Source: Litchfieldella anticariensis FP35 = DSM 16096
GTDB lineage: Bacteria > Pseudomonadota > Gammaproteobacteria > Pseudomonadales > Halomonadaceae
Direction: 5' to 3'
Assembly (NCBI RefSeq): GCF_000409775.1
Contig: NZ_KE332393.1
Coordinates: forward strand, 66,171 to 130,170
DNA: 64,000 nucleotides
This document shows, in pieces, positions 27,612-35,871 of the stretch. The position numbers were made by a program, and so were the translations under genes. Below the pieces are notes generated by a model. The model saw only the letters and a program-made list of their open reading frames with translations, had not been told where the DNA came from and ran no database searches. The stretch's first letter is position 1. Each line of letters opens with the position of its first letter.

Positions 27612-27726
27612 CGACGACAGCCAGATACCAACGACACCAACAATACGAGCACGCCGCAAGAGCACCTTCCGGCCATCAAGCCGGACAGACAACAACAATT
27701 CATTCAACCCTTGCGAGGACACCATC

Positions 27727-29094
27727 ATGAACAACGAGCCGCTTCAGGCCCAAGCCACCGTGGCCGGCCAGCCCGGCAGCCCAACGACCAAGGCTCCGGG
27801 TGAAGAGTCACTGGCGCCCCAGAAGACCCGTATCATGGGTCGAACTTCCTACCTGCTGGCCTGGTTCGGTGGGTGTGTATCGATCGGGACCTTCACCATG
27901 GGCTCCAGCGTCGTCGGTACCCTCAACCTGATCCAAGCCACCCTGGCGATCGCCATCGGTTGCTTCGTGATCGGTATCGCCTTGGCACTAAATGGTGCCG
28001 CTGGCTACAAGTACGGCATTCCCTTCATGGTCCAGGCGCGCAGCGCCTTCGGCTTTGCCGGCACCCGCTTGCCGGGGCTGGTGCGCGCGGTTCCAGCCAT
28101 CGTCTGGTACGGCTTCCAGAGCTGGATCGGGGCCGGTGCCCTGAACATGGTCTCGGCGACACTGTTCGGCTTCGACAACCTGGTGTTCTACTTCATCACT
28201 TTCCAGTTCCTGCAGATCGGCCTGTCGGTGATGGGTTTCCAGGGCATCAAGTGGCTGGAAAACATCGGTAGCGCCTTCATCCTCGCCTCGCTGGTCTACA
28301 TGTTCTACAGCACGGTGCAGCGCTACGGTGACGTGCTGTCGGCCAACCTGCTGACCATGGAAGGCTCCTGGGGCCTGCCCTTCTGGGGTGCCACCATGCT
28401 GTTCCTGGGCATCTACAGCACCATGATCCTCAACGTCGGCGACTATGCCCGCGAGCACAAGCACGGTACCGGCCCGGGGCTGTTGACCACCATCTATTCG
28501 ATGTCGATCCTACCCTGCACGCTGTTCATGGGCCTGATCGGCTTCATGGTCTCCGAAGCCACCGGTGTCGCCGACCCGATCAAGGTGTTCGCCAATGCGG
28601 TGGACAACACGCCGCTGCTGATGACCACGCTGCTGTTCATCGCCTTCGCCCAGGTCACCACCAACGTGCTCAACAACGTGGTACCGCCGACCTATGTGCT
28701 GATGGATGTCTTCAAGCTGAAGTTCCGCACCGCCACGGTGATCGTCGGCCTGCTGGCCTTCGCCACCTTCCCCTGGAAGCTGGTGCAGGACGAATCCGCC
28801 GCCGGCTTGCAGTTGTTCGTGCAGACCTACTCGGCGTTCCTGGGCCCGATCTTCGCCATCCTGGTGGTCGACTACTTCCTGATCCGTCGTCGCACCCTGG
28901 ATCTTACCAAGCTGTATGACGAGCAAGGGCCCTACCGGGGCGTCAACTACGCCGCCTTGGTCGCCACGGCTGTTGGCATCGTTGCGGCGCTTAGCTTCTC
29001 CGCGGTGTCCTGGTACGCGAGCCTGATCCCAGCTGGCGCCACCTACTATCTGTTGATGCAGCACTGGGCCCCGTGCCAGCGCTTCCGTAGCTGA
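27727..29094 (+). CDS. NCS1-family nucleobase/allantoin permease (first)
   Basis: 455 residues with about twelve hydrophobic segments. NCS1 hallmarks: NGAAGYKYGIPFMVQARSAFG at about 96-116 (substrate-site region), VPAIVWYGFQSWIGAG with the aromatic substrate-binding residues, and VDYFLIRRR near the C terminus. Imports allantoin, uracil, hydantoin or a purine. A hydrophilic N-terminal extension of about 35 residues precedes the first helix. Lies 115 bases after the racemase gene and is followed by a strong hairpin before the second permease. Confidence 0.9.
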   Translation: MNNEPLQAQATVAGQPGSPTTKAPGEESLAPQKTRIMGRTSYLLAWFGGCVSIGTFTMGSSVVGTLNLIQATLAIAIGCFVIGIALALNGAAGYKYGIPFMVQARSAFGFAGTRLPGLVRAVPAIVWYGFQSWIGAGALNMVSATLFGFDNLVFYFITFQFLQIGLSVMGFQGIKWLENIGSAFILASLVYMFYSTVQRYGDVLSANLLTMEGSWGLPFWGATMLFLGIYSTMILNVGDYAREHKHGTGPGLLTTIYSMSILPCTLFMGLIGFMVSEATGVADPIKVFANAVDNTPLLMTTLLFIAFAQVTTNVLNNVVPPTYVLMDVFKLKFRTATVIVGLLAFATFPWKLVQDESAAGLQLFVQTYSAFLGPIFAILVVDYFLIRRRTLDLTKLYDEQGPYRGVNYAALVATAVGIVAALSFSAVSWYASLIPAGATYYLLMQHWAPCQRFRS

Positions 29095-29118
29095 TCACAC
29101 GCGGTGGGACGTGTCATC

Positions 29119-29145
29119 GCCCCGTTCGGTATAGCCGAACGGGGC
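29119..29145. terminator. Strong hairpin between the two NCS1 permease genes
   Basis: GCCCCGTTCGG (29119-29129) and CCGAACGGGGC (29135-29145) are perfect 11-base complements with a 5-base loop. The following bases (CTATCATCAT) contain no T run, so it may act as partial terminator or as an mRNA-stabilising stem that gives the second permease a different expression level. Confidence 0.6.
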
Positions 29146-29179
29146 CTATCATCATAAAGACAATCATGAGGGTGCCCAC

Positions 29180-30637
29180 ATGAACGACAACGATCTGGAT
29201 ATCCAGAGGATCGATCCAACCCTGTACAACGAGGACCTGGCCCCCATCCCGCACAGCAAGCGCTCATGGGGCTGGTTCGAAATCTTCAATGTATGGTCCA
29301 ACGACATCCAAAGCCTGTTCGGCTACACCCTGGCAGCCTCGCTGTTCCTGACTTATGGCCTGAATGGCTGGGCGGTGATGGCCGCCATCATCCTGGCCGG
29401 CGTCATCGTCATGGTGCTGGTCAACCTGACCGGCAAACCCAGTGTGAAGTACGGCATCCCATTCCCTGTGATGATCCGGGCCAGCATGGGGGTGCGAGGC
29501 GCCAACCTGCCGGCCATGCTACGCGCGATCATCGGCATCTTCTGGTATGGCGTACAAACCTACTTCGCCTCCACGGCGGTGGCGCTGCTGATCACCGCCT
29601 TCGTCGGCGCCGGCGATGGCAGCACGTTCCTGGGGTTGTCCGGCGTGGCTTGGGTCTCGTTCGTGATCGTATGGATCTTCCAGATCGCGATCTTCTGGCA
29701 AGGCATCGACCGCATCAAGCACTTCCTCAACTGGGCTGGCCCATTGGTCTACGTGGTGATGGTGGCATTGATGGTCGTGGTGTGGGTCCAGGCCGGTGAT
29801 GAACTGCTGCCTGCCGTCGCCACCATCTTCAGTGCCTCGGGCGAGCACTCCGGCAGTTCCATTGCCGCCTTCCTGGCCATCGTCGGCACCATGGTCGCCT
29901 ACTTTGCAGCGGTAGTGATCAATTTTGGCGACTTCACCCGCTTCGTGAAAAGCGAGCGGCACATGAAGCTCGGCAACCTGCTCGGCCTGCCACTCAACGT
30001 GGCTTTCTTCTCGTTCATCGCACTGATCATCACTGCCGGCACCCTGGTGCTGTTCGGCGAGGCGCTAACCAACCCGGCGGATATCGTCGAGCGTGTCGAC
30101 TCCCTGCCATTGACTATCATCGCGGCGCTGACCTTCTTCGCCGCTACCGTAGGCATCAACCTGGTCGCCAACTTCATTCCGCCGGCCTACGATCTGGCCA
30201 ACCTCTTCCCCAGCAAGATCAGCTTCAAGATAGGGGGATTGATCACCGCCATCGTCGCGTTCTTCATCGGTGCACTGTGGGTATCGGTGATCAGCCAGAT
30301 CGGTGTTCCTGGATTCGTCAATGCCCTGGGCGCCGTCGTCGCTCCCTTCTACGGCATCATCGTGGTCGACTACTATCTGGTGAAGCATAAGCGGCTGGAT
30401 ATCCAGCAGATGTTCTCTGCGGCACCGGACAGTGCCTACTACTACGTCAAGGGCTGGAACCAGAAAGCCCTGATGGCCTTCGGTCTGGCCGCATTGTTCT
30501 CGATCTCTTCGGTGTGGGTTCCTGCCTTGGCGGCACTGACCGGCTATGCCTGGCTGATCGGTGCAGGGCTCGGCGGTGCACTCTACTACTTCCTGATGCA
30601 GCGCCAGCCGGTAACCGTTCCTACGGCCAAGTCCTGA
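29180..30637 (+). CDS. NCS1-family permease (second, hydantoin/allantoin type)
   Basis: 485 residues with about twelve membrane segments. Characteristic parts are WGWFEIFNVWSNDIQS at about 30-45, LTGKPSVKYGIPFPVMIRASMGVRG at about 85-109 region, IGIFWYGVQTYFAS with an aromatic substrate contact, and VVDYYLVKHKRLDI. The two NCS1 proteins share fold but differ clearly in sequence, so they probably take different substrates of the pathway, for example allantoin versus urate or uracil; this is inference. A strong terminator follows. Confidence 0.9.
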   Translation: MNDNDLDIQRIDPTLYNEDLAPIPHSKRSWGWFEIFNVWSNDIQSLFGYTLAASLFLTYGLNGWAVMAAIILAGVIVMVLVNLTGKPSVKYGIPFPVMIRASMGVRGANLPAMLRAIIGIFWYGVQTYFASTAVALLITAFVGAGDGSTFLGLSGVAWVSFVIVWIFQIAIFWQGIDRIKHFLNWAGPLVYVVMVALMVVVWVQAGDELLPAVATIFSASGEHSGSSIAAFLAIVGTMVAYFAAVVINFGDFTRFVKSERHMKLGNLLGLPLNVAFFSFIALIITAGTLVLFGEALTNPADIVERVDSLPLTIIAALTFFAATVGINLVANFIPPAYDLANLFPSKISFKIGGLITAIVAFFIGALWVSVISQIGVPGFVNALGAVVAPFYGIIVVDYYLVKHKRLDIQQMFSAAPDSAYYYVKGWNQKALMAFGLAALFSISSVWVPALAALTGYAWLIGAGLGGALYYFLMQRQPVTVPTAKS

Positions 30638-30659
30638 GTTCCCTCCCTTCGATGACACA

Positions 30660-30684
30660 CGCCCCGCGCCATTGGCGCGGGGCG
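30660..30684. terminator. Terminator between convergent NCS1 permease and gntR genes
   Basis: CGCCCCGCGCC (30660-30670) pairs perfectly with GGCGCGGGGCG (30674-30684) around ATT, an 11-base GC stem, flanked by further complementary TTCCCTC and GAGGGAA segments. It lies between two convergent genes and can serve both directions. Confidence 0.8.
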
Positions 30685-30709
30685 TTCACTTGAGGGAAGC
30701 CACATGATG

Positions 30710-31468
30710 TCACCCCATGAAGATACGGTGCAGGTCGGGAACTTCATCCGCTTCTTCGACGATCGACAGTGATGACTCGATGGTCTTGAGATGACGGCTC
30801 ATGAAGGCCTTGGCGCGCTCGCCATTGCCTTCTTCGAGGAAGCGGATCAACTCGTCATGATCATGCGACTCACAGCCCAGATGTCCTGAACTGCCGTAAA
30901 CGGCCAGGATCAGCGACGAGCGTGAACACAGGCGGGCAACGAACTCGGCCAGGGTTGCATTGCCGGAAAGCTTGGCCAAACGCTCGTGAAAGGCAGCCGA
31001 CAACTTGATCGCCGTGCTCTGCTCGCCGGCACGCAGTGCCTGGCGTTCGCGGCTGGCCATGTCACGCAATTCGCGGATATCGATGTCAGTGATGCGGCGA
31101 GCGACCTCTGGCATCAAACCGCACTCCACCATTTGGCGCGCCTCGAAGACATCCTTGGCTTCCTCGGCAGTGGGCCGCGTCACGCTGGCTCCTCGACGTG
31201 GCGTCAGGGTCACCAACTGCTCTAGTGCCAGACGCTGCAGGATCTTGCGAATACCGGTGCGGCTGACGCCGAACACGTCGGATAGCGCATCCTCGCGCAG
31301 GCGCGCTCCCGGTTTCAGGCGATGTTCGATGATGGCATCGCTGATCGAGCGGTAGATCGCATCATGACGCTCAGCACCGTCGCCATTCTTGCCTCGACGC
31401 TTGGGGCGCTCACCCGCCTTGTCGTCTTGAACCAGCGATGGGGACGGCGCTTGATTTCGCTCGGTCAT
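30710..31468 (-). CDS. GntR-family regulator with FCD ligand-binding domain
   Basis: 252 residues from the ATG at 31468 (MTERNQAPS). After a basic N-terminal tail, a winged HTH at about 32-95 contains the motif LRLKPGARL-like HRLKPGARLREDALSDVF and VSRTGIRKILQRLALE; the FCD domain follows (about 105-235) with the HERLAKLSGN region. This is the FadR/FCD subfamily. It lies convergent to the permeases and just downstream of puuD on the same strand. A TTGTATACGC site 46 bases upstream suggests autoregulation, and the same palindrome recurs at other ureide genes, so it is the likely purine-ureide regulator. Confidence 0.88.
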   Translation of the reverse strand: MTERNQAPSPSLVQDDKAGERPKRRGKNGDGAERHDAIYRSISDAIIEHRLKPGARLREDALSDVFGVSRTGIRKILQRLALEQLVTLTPRRGASVTRPTAEEAKDVFEARQMVECGLMPEVARRITDIDIRELRDMASRERQALRAGEQSTAIKLSAAFHERLAKLSGNATLAEFVARLCSRSSLILAVYGSSGHLGCESHDHDELIRFLEEGNGERAKAFMSRHLKTIESSLSIVEEADEVPDLHRIFMG

Positions 31469-31513
31469 GATTGGCAACACTCCACATCGACTGGACATCA
31501 AGGAATATCTCCA

Positions 31514-31523
31514 TTGTATACGC
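31514..31523. promoter_or_regulatory. TTGTATACAA-like operator upstream of gntR
   Basis: TTGTATACGC, eight of ten matches to the recurrent palindrome, 46 bases before the gntR start and within the short gap after puuD. Suggests autoregulation. Confidence 0.45.
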
Positions 31524-31562
31524 TTTATGCCTGTCGATACGACCTGTGGCCCGTCAGCGACA

Positions 31563-32768
31563 TCACTCCGACCAAGCCGCAATGACCTCTCGCTCTTCAT
31601 CCGTCATGTTGGTCATGTTACCCAACGGCATGTACTTGCTTGCCACCACTTGCTTGGTGCGATCGATCTGACGCAGCAGTTGCTCTTGGGTGTCGTACAC
31701 GACACCGGCAGGGGCAGAAGCGAAACCGGGCTGTGTCGGCGCTTGCGAATGGCACGCCACACACCGGTCGGTGACGATGGCATGTACCTCATTCAGCGTC
31801 GGGCCTTCGGTTGCCGCCACGGCATTGGAAGTTGGACTACTGGCGGGTGCGGCAAGCCATACGCTGAGCAGAATCAATGCTACCCCTGCCACAGGGTAGG
31901 CCGGCTGGATCTTGCCGCTGTGCATCACCACGAAAAATTGACGGATCAATGCACCGGCGAAGATGAATAGCGACATGATGACCCACGACAGCTCATGGCT
32001 GTACATGAATGAATAGTGATTACTCAACATCAGCAATACCACCGGCAGGGTGAAGTAGGTGTTGTGAACCGAGCGCTGCTTGCCGCGTTTGCCATCCAAT
32101 GGATTGGGTTCTTCACCGGCTTCCATCGCTTTGACCATGCGACGCTGTCCAGGAATGATCCAGAAGAACACATTGGCCGACATGGCGGTGGCCATCACCG
32201 CTCCGGTCAACAAAAAGGCCGCTCGTCCCGCGAAGATCTGCGTGCTCAGGTAGGCAATCACCACCATCAGCACTGCCACCGCCAGGCTCAGGATGCCATC
32301 ACGTTCCATGTTGGGGCTGAGACGTTTGCACAGTTCGTTGTAGACGACCCACCCCAGTAGCAGGAACACCAGCGCCACGATATTGGCTTGCCAGCCCGTC
32401 ATGTTGGCCGCCCATTCCCAGCTACTGTTGGGATTGATCAGATAAACTCCGGGGCTGGTCATGTACAGCAGGGTGAATAGGGCAAAGCCCGACAGCCAAG
32501 TGGTGTAGGACTTCCAGAACGACCAATGCAGATCGTCGGGAAGTTTTCCCGGGCTAGTGGCATATTTCTGGTTATGGTAGAAGCCGCCGCCATGCACGGC
32601 CCACATTTCGCCGAATACGCCTTTCTTACGAGCACTCTCGTCTTGAGGCGTTTTCAGGCTGTTATCCAGCATCACGAAGTAGATCGACTCACCGATCCAG
32701 GCAACGGCGGCAATGACATGCAGCCACCTGAGCAGCATATTGGCGAAATCGAGGAAGTAAGCTTCCAT
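31563..32768 (-). CDS. puuD: Urate hydroxylase, membrane-anchored with cytochrome c domain (PuuD type)
   Basis: 401 residues. About eight membrane helices occupy the first 310 residues, then a C-terminal c-type haem domain with CVACH at about 335-339 and a probable axial Met in KYMPLGN. Such proteins oxidise urate to 5-hydroxyisourate and pass electrons to the respiratory chain instead of making hydrogen peroxide. Note that the E. coli gene named puuD is an unrelated putrescine enzyme. Placed 54 bases after uraH on the same strand, next step of the same pathway. Confidence 0.93.
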   Translation of the reverse strand: MEAYFLDFANMLLRWLHVIAAVAWIGESIYFVMLDNSLKTPQDESARKKGVFGEMWAVHGGGFYHNQKYATSPGKLPDDLHWSFWKSYTTWLSGFALFTLLYMTSPGVYLINPNSSWEWAANMTGWQANIVALVFLLLGWVVYNELCKRLSPNMERDGILSLAVAVLMVVIAYLSTQIFAGRAAFLLTGAVMATAMSANVFFWIIPGQRRMVKAMEAGEEPNPLDGKRGKQRSVHNTYFTLPVVLLMLSNHYSFMYSHELSWVIMSLFIFAGALIRQFFVVMHSGKIQPAYPVAGVALILLSVWLAAPASSPTSNAVAATEGPTLNEVHAIVTDRCVACHSQAPTQPGFASAPAGVVYDTQEQLLRQIDRTKQVVASKYMPLGNMTNMTDEEREVIAAWSE

Positions 32769-32822
32769 AACTCGGTTCTCGTCTTGTGCGGTTGTTGTCT
32801 ATCGTCTCGGGAGTGGTGCGAC

Positions 32823-33176
32823 TCAACTTCCCCGATAAGTGGAATAGCTATACGGCGAAAGCAACAGGGGAACATGATAATGCTCGGAGGCATCGGCCAC
32901 TCCGAAGCGCAACGGGATGCGATCCAGGAAGCGCGGTTCACGACCCGGCACGCCTTGGCGCTGCAGGTATTCACCAGCATGGAACAGTAGTTCATATTCA
33001 CCGCAAGTGAAGGCCTCACCCTCGAGAATCGGCGCATCACAACGGCCGTCGTCGTTGGTCACGACTTCGCCCAGGCGTATGCGTTGCTCGTCCTCCAGAC
33101 GGAATATCTCAATCCGAATGCCCTGGCCTGGGCATCCCCGAGCGGTATCCAGTACATGCGTCGTCAAGCGTCCCAT
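32823..33176 (-). CDS. uraH: 5-hydroxyisourate hydrolase (transthyretin-related)
   Basis: 117 residues. Hydrolyses 5-hydroxyisourate to OHCU. The family signature is complete: N-terminal [14 protein letters not shown] with the active-site histidine at residue 7, an internal RIEIFRL segment, and the C-terminal tetrapeptide YRGS that distinguishes the enzyme from transthyretin. No signal peptide, so cytoplasmic. AGGAG lies 6 bases before the ATG. Forms an operon with puuD and is divergent from uraD. Confidence 0.96.
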   Translation of the reverse strand: MGRLTTHVLDTARGCPGQGIRIEIFRLEDEQRIRLGEVVTNDDGRCDAPILEGEAFTCGEYELLFHAGEYLQRQGVPGREPRFLDRIPLRFGVADASEHYHVPLLLSPYSYSTYRGS

Positions 33177-33263
33177 AGGGAACTCCTATTGTTATGGTGT
33201 AGGCTGTACCTCATCCTCTTGAAGACAGTTTTAGCTCTAAAAAGAGTACATTTCAAAGTTTTT

Positions 33264-33273
33264 TTGTATACAG
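33264..33273. promoter_or_regulatory. TTGTATACAA-like operator between uraH and uraD
   Basis: TTGTATACAG, nine of ten matches, in the 151-base divergent region between uraH and uraD, positioned to influence both promoters. Part of the set assigned to the local GntR/FCD regulator. Confidence 0.55.
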
Positions 33274-33327
33274 TTAGTGTATCGCCTTTTTCTATATGAC
33301 ATTGAACCACGCCAGGAGACTCACACA

Positions 33328-33855
33328 ATGAGCGACAAGATACTGACTCCGCCACCTCGCACGCTGGACCGCGACGCCTTCGTGGCACGCTTCGGCGATA
33401 TCTACGAACATTCTCCCTGGGTCGCCGAGTTGACTTGGGAGAGGGGGCTGACGACTGCGCAGGACACCCCTGCGGGGCTTGCCGACGCCATGGGGAACGC
33501 GCTGGCCACAGCCAGCGCCGAGCGTCAGCTCGAAGTGATCCGCGCTCACCCCGACCTTGCTGGCAAGGCCGCCCTGGCAGGCGATCTCACCGATGACTCC
33601 ACCCGAGAGCAGGCCGGTGCTGGACTCGACCAGTGCACGCCTGAAGAACTGGCCCGTTTCGAATGCTTGAACGAGGCCTATAAGGCACGTTTCGACTTTC
33701 CCTTCGTGATGGCGGTCAAGGGTAACGATCGTCATGCCATTCTGGCGGCCTTCGAACGACGCCTGAACAACTCGCCGGATGAGGAACGCCGCACCGCTGT
33801 CGAGCAGATCAACCGCATTGCCCGCTTGCGGCTAGAGGATCGGGCCGGCAAATAA
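33328..33855 (+). CDS. uraD: OHCU decarboxylase
   Basis: 175 residues from the ATG at 33328, preceded by AGGAG. Converts 2-oxo-4-hydroxy-4-carboxy-5-ureidoimidazoline to (S)-allantoin. Seen: FVARFGDIYEHSPWVAE near residues 18-34 and the catalytic histidine in VIRAHPDLAGKAAL (His74), followed by FNEAYKARFDFPFVMAVKG-like core at about 110-130. It completes the uraH-uraD pair and sits divergently next to uraH, followed by the AllR-like regulator gene. Confidence 0.95.
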   Translation: MSDKILTPPPRTLDRDAFVARFGDIYEHSPWVAELTWERGLTTAQDTPAGLADAMGNALATASAERQLEVIRAHPDLAGKAALAGDLTDDSTREQAGAGLDQCTPEELARFECLNEAYKARFDFPFVMAVKGNDRHAILAAFERRLNNSPDEERRTAVEQINRIARLRLEDRAGK

Positions 33856-33857
33856 AA

Positions 33858-33871
33858 TGGAAGTGTTTTCC
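33858..33871. promoter_or_regulatory. IclR/AllR-type operator upstream of the allR-like gene
   Basis: TGGAAGTGTTTTCC retains the TGGAA and TTTCC arms of the IclR-type palindrome. It lies about 90 bases before the GTG start of the regulator gene and just after the uraD stop, consistent with autoregulation. Confidence 0.45.
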
Positions 33872-33960
33872 GTCATCACGACAGCACGCTCATGAGCGTG
33901 TATGCTATGACGCTGCAAACGAACGCATGTTGGCACCATGAGCGTGACGGAGACGAAGGT

Positions 33961-34809
33961 GTGACGACGGAGACCAGACGCAAACCGGTGGGGCGCCCCG
34001 CTGGGGCGGGCAAGAGCAGCGGTGGACACAGTCAGTCGCTGGTTCGCGGGCTCAACATTCTCGAGGGACTGGCCGCAGCACCCGGTGGCCTGGCCTTGTC
34101 GGATATTGCCCAGATCGTTGGTCTGGCCCCATCCACGACCCACCGCCTGCTACAAGCCCTGCATAAGCAAGGGTTCATTTCCCAAGATGCTGAGCTCGGC
34201 CTGTGGAAGATCGGCGTCAAGACCTTCCAGATCGGCAATACCTTTCTGGAAGCCCGCGACTTCGTGGCCACCGCCCGACCTTTCCTGCGCCGCTTGACCG
34301 AAGAGACCGGTGAATCGGCAAATCTTGGCATTCGTGACGACGGTATGGCGGTATTTCTGGCCCAGAGTGAATCGCCGCAAATGATGCGCATGATCACCCG
34401 GCTCGGCTCGCGTGCCCCAATGCACGCTTCCGGGGTCGGCAAGGCGCTGCTGGCATGGCTGCCGGACAAGGAGGTCGAACGTATCCTCCAGGCACGCGGC
34501 CTGTCGCGCGTCACCGACAATACCATCGACACCCCGGCACGCCTGCGCGAGGGGCTGGCCGAAATTCGCCGTCAGGGCTACGCCTGCGACCGCGAGGAAC
34601 ACGCCGTGGGGCTACATTGCGTGGCGGCCTCGATCCACGACGAACAGGGCCACCCATTAGCAGCGATTTCGGTGTCCGGCCCGGTAGCGCGGATCCCCGA
34701 ATCGCGCCTGGCTGAACTCGGCGGCTTGGTCAGTCGTGCAGCACGCGAGATCACCATCCAGCTCGGCGGCTACGTGCCGCGACATGAGGAAGCGGCGAAG
34801 CAAGGCTGA
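33961..34809 (+). CDS. allR: IclR-family regulator, AllR-like
   Basis: 282 residues from GTG at 33961, selected because the resulting N terminus (MTTETRRKPVGRP) resembles E. coli AllR; an upstream ATG at 33892 gives 23 more residues without similarity. Winged HTH at about 28-90 (LSDIAQIVGLAPSTTHRLLQ) and an effector domain with LGSRAPMHASGVGKALLAWL at about 143-162 and EEHAVGLHCVAASIHDE at about 220-236, closely like AllR, which senses glyoxylate and allantoin in E. coli. Likely represses gcl and allE through TGGAAA-N3-TTTCCA sites. Confidence 0.88.
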   Translation: MTTETRRKPVGRPAGAGKSSGGHSQSLVRGLNILEGLAAAPGGLALSDIAQIVGLAPSTTHRLLQALHKQGFISQDAELGLWKIGVKTFQIGNTFLEARDFVATARPFLRRLTEETGESANLGIRDDGMAVFLAQSESPQMMRMITRLGSRAPMHASGVGKALLAWLPDKEVERILQARGLSRVTDNTIDTPARLREGLAEIRRQGYACDREEHAVGLHCVAASIHDEQGHPLAAISVSGPVARIPESRLAELGGLVSRAAREITIQLGGYVPRHEEAAKQG

Positions 34810-34822
34810 GCCGCGCCCTCCG

Positions 34823-35677
34823 TCAGGTATTGAGCACCACCCCTCCATTGAGATGCAGGGTCTGGCCGGTCATGTAGGAAGAGTCATCGCTGGCCAGATA
34901 AACGTAGGCCGGCCCCATCTCACTAGGCTGGCCGGCCCTGCCCATCGGCACCTGCTCGCCAAAGGACTCGACTTTCTCCGCGGGAAAGCTAGCCGGGATC
35001 AGCGGCGTCCATACCGGGCCCGGTGCTACGGCATTGACGCGAATCCCCCTCTCCACCAATGAAGTGGCCAGCGAACGTACCAGCCCCTGGATAGCGCCTT
35101 TGGTGGAGGTATAGTCAATCAGCGAGCCATGCCCCTTGAAGGCATTGATCGACGATGTGGAGATGATGGTATCGCCTTCGTCCATGTGCGGCAGGGCCGC
35201 CTTGGCCATATAGAAATGGCTGAAGATGTTGGTCTGAAAAGTACGTTCGAGCTGGTCGTCAGGGATCTGGGTCACGTCATCCCAGTCGTACTGCTCGGCA
35301 GCGTTGTTGACCAGGATATTAAGCTTGCCAAAGGTCTCCAGCGTCGTGTCGACGATCTCGCGGCAGAAAGCTGGTTTACCGACATCCCCTTTGATCAGTA
35401 GGCAACGTCGACCCTCCGCCTCGACCAGCGCTCGGCTGTCCTCGGCATCGCGTTCCTCGTCAAGATAGACGAGCACGCTGTCGGCACCCTCGCGGGCATA
35501 GTGCAAGGCTACGGCGCGACCGATACCACTGTCACCACCGGTGATGATCGCCACTCTGTCCTCTAGCTTGCCGGTACCACGATAGCTTTCACGAATGAAC
35601 TCTGGCTCCGGGCGCATACGGTGCTCGTCGCCAGGTTGCTTATGCTGTTCTTGGGGAGGTTGCTTATGCTCGACCAT
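34823..35677 (-). CDS. Short-chain dehydrogenase/reductase, YghA-like
   Basis: 284 residues with an unusual hydrophilic N-terminal extension (about 40 residues, rich in Gln, His and Pro) before the Rossmann fold. Seen: IITGGDSGIGRAVALHYARE at about 45-64, NNAAEQYDWDDVTQ, and the catalytic Ser with YTSTK (Tyr188-Lys192 approximately). The extension and sequence match the YghA/general-stress SDR group; substrate unknown, often linked to osmotic or oxidative stress. Convergent to the AllR-like gene with a 13-base gap and probably not part of the ureide island. Confidence 0.88.
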   Translation of the reverse strand: MVEHKQPPQEQHKQPGDEHRMRPEPEFIRESYRGTGKLEDRVAIITGGDSGIGRAVALHYAREGADSVLVYLDEERDAEDSRALVEAEGRRCLLIKGDVGKPAFCREIVDTTLETFGKLNILVNNAAEQYDWDDVTQIPDDQLERTFQTNIFSHFYMAKAALPHMDEGDTIISTSSINAFKGHGSLIDYTSTKGAIQGLVRSLATSLVERGIRVNAVAPGPVWTPLIPASFPAEKVESFGEQVPMGRAGQPSEMGPAYVYLASDDSSYMTGQTLHLNGGVVLNT

Positions 35678-35767
35678 GTACCATCCCTCCTTGCTTCACT
35701 GCGGACGCCAGGCACCATTTTCATAAGGCACCTCTTGCCGTGGATACTTGCCTGTGAAGATAGAAGG

Positions 35768-35793
35768 ACTTCGCTTCTGGCAACAAGCGAAGT
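35768..35793. repeat. Inverted repeat upstream of pyrB
   Basis: ACTTCGCTT (35768-35776) and AAGCGAAGT (35785-35793) are perfect complements with an 8-base loop in the gap between the SDR gene and pyrB. Could be an operator for either divergent gene; no known consensus recognised. A possible -10 (TACACT, 35831-35836) lies downstream toward pyrB. Confidence 0.4.
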
Positions 35794-35871
35794 GGTTGGC
35801 GTACTCTCGTGAAGTGTGCGGAAATGGCGTTACACTAGCGACCATTTCCTATCACCATGCCGAGGCCTGCG

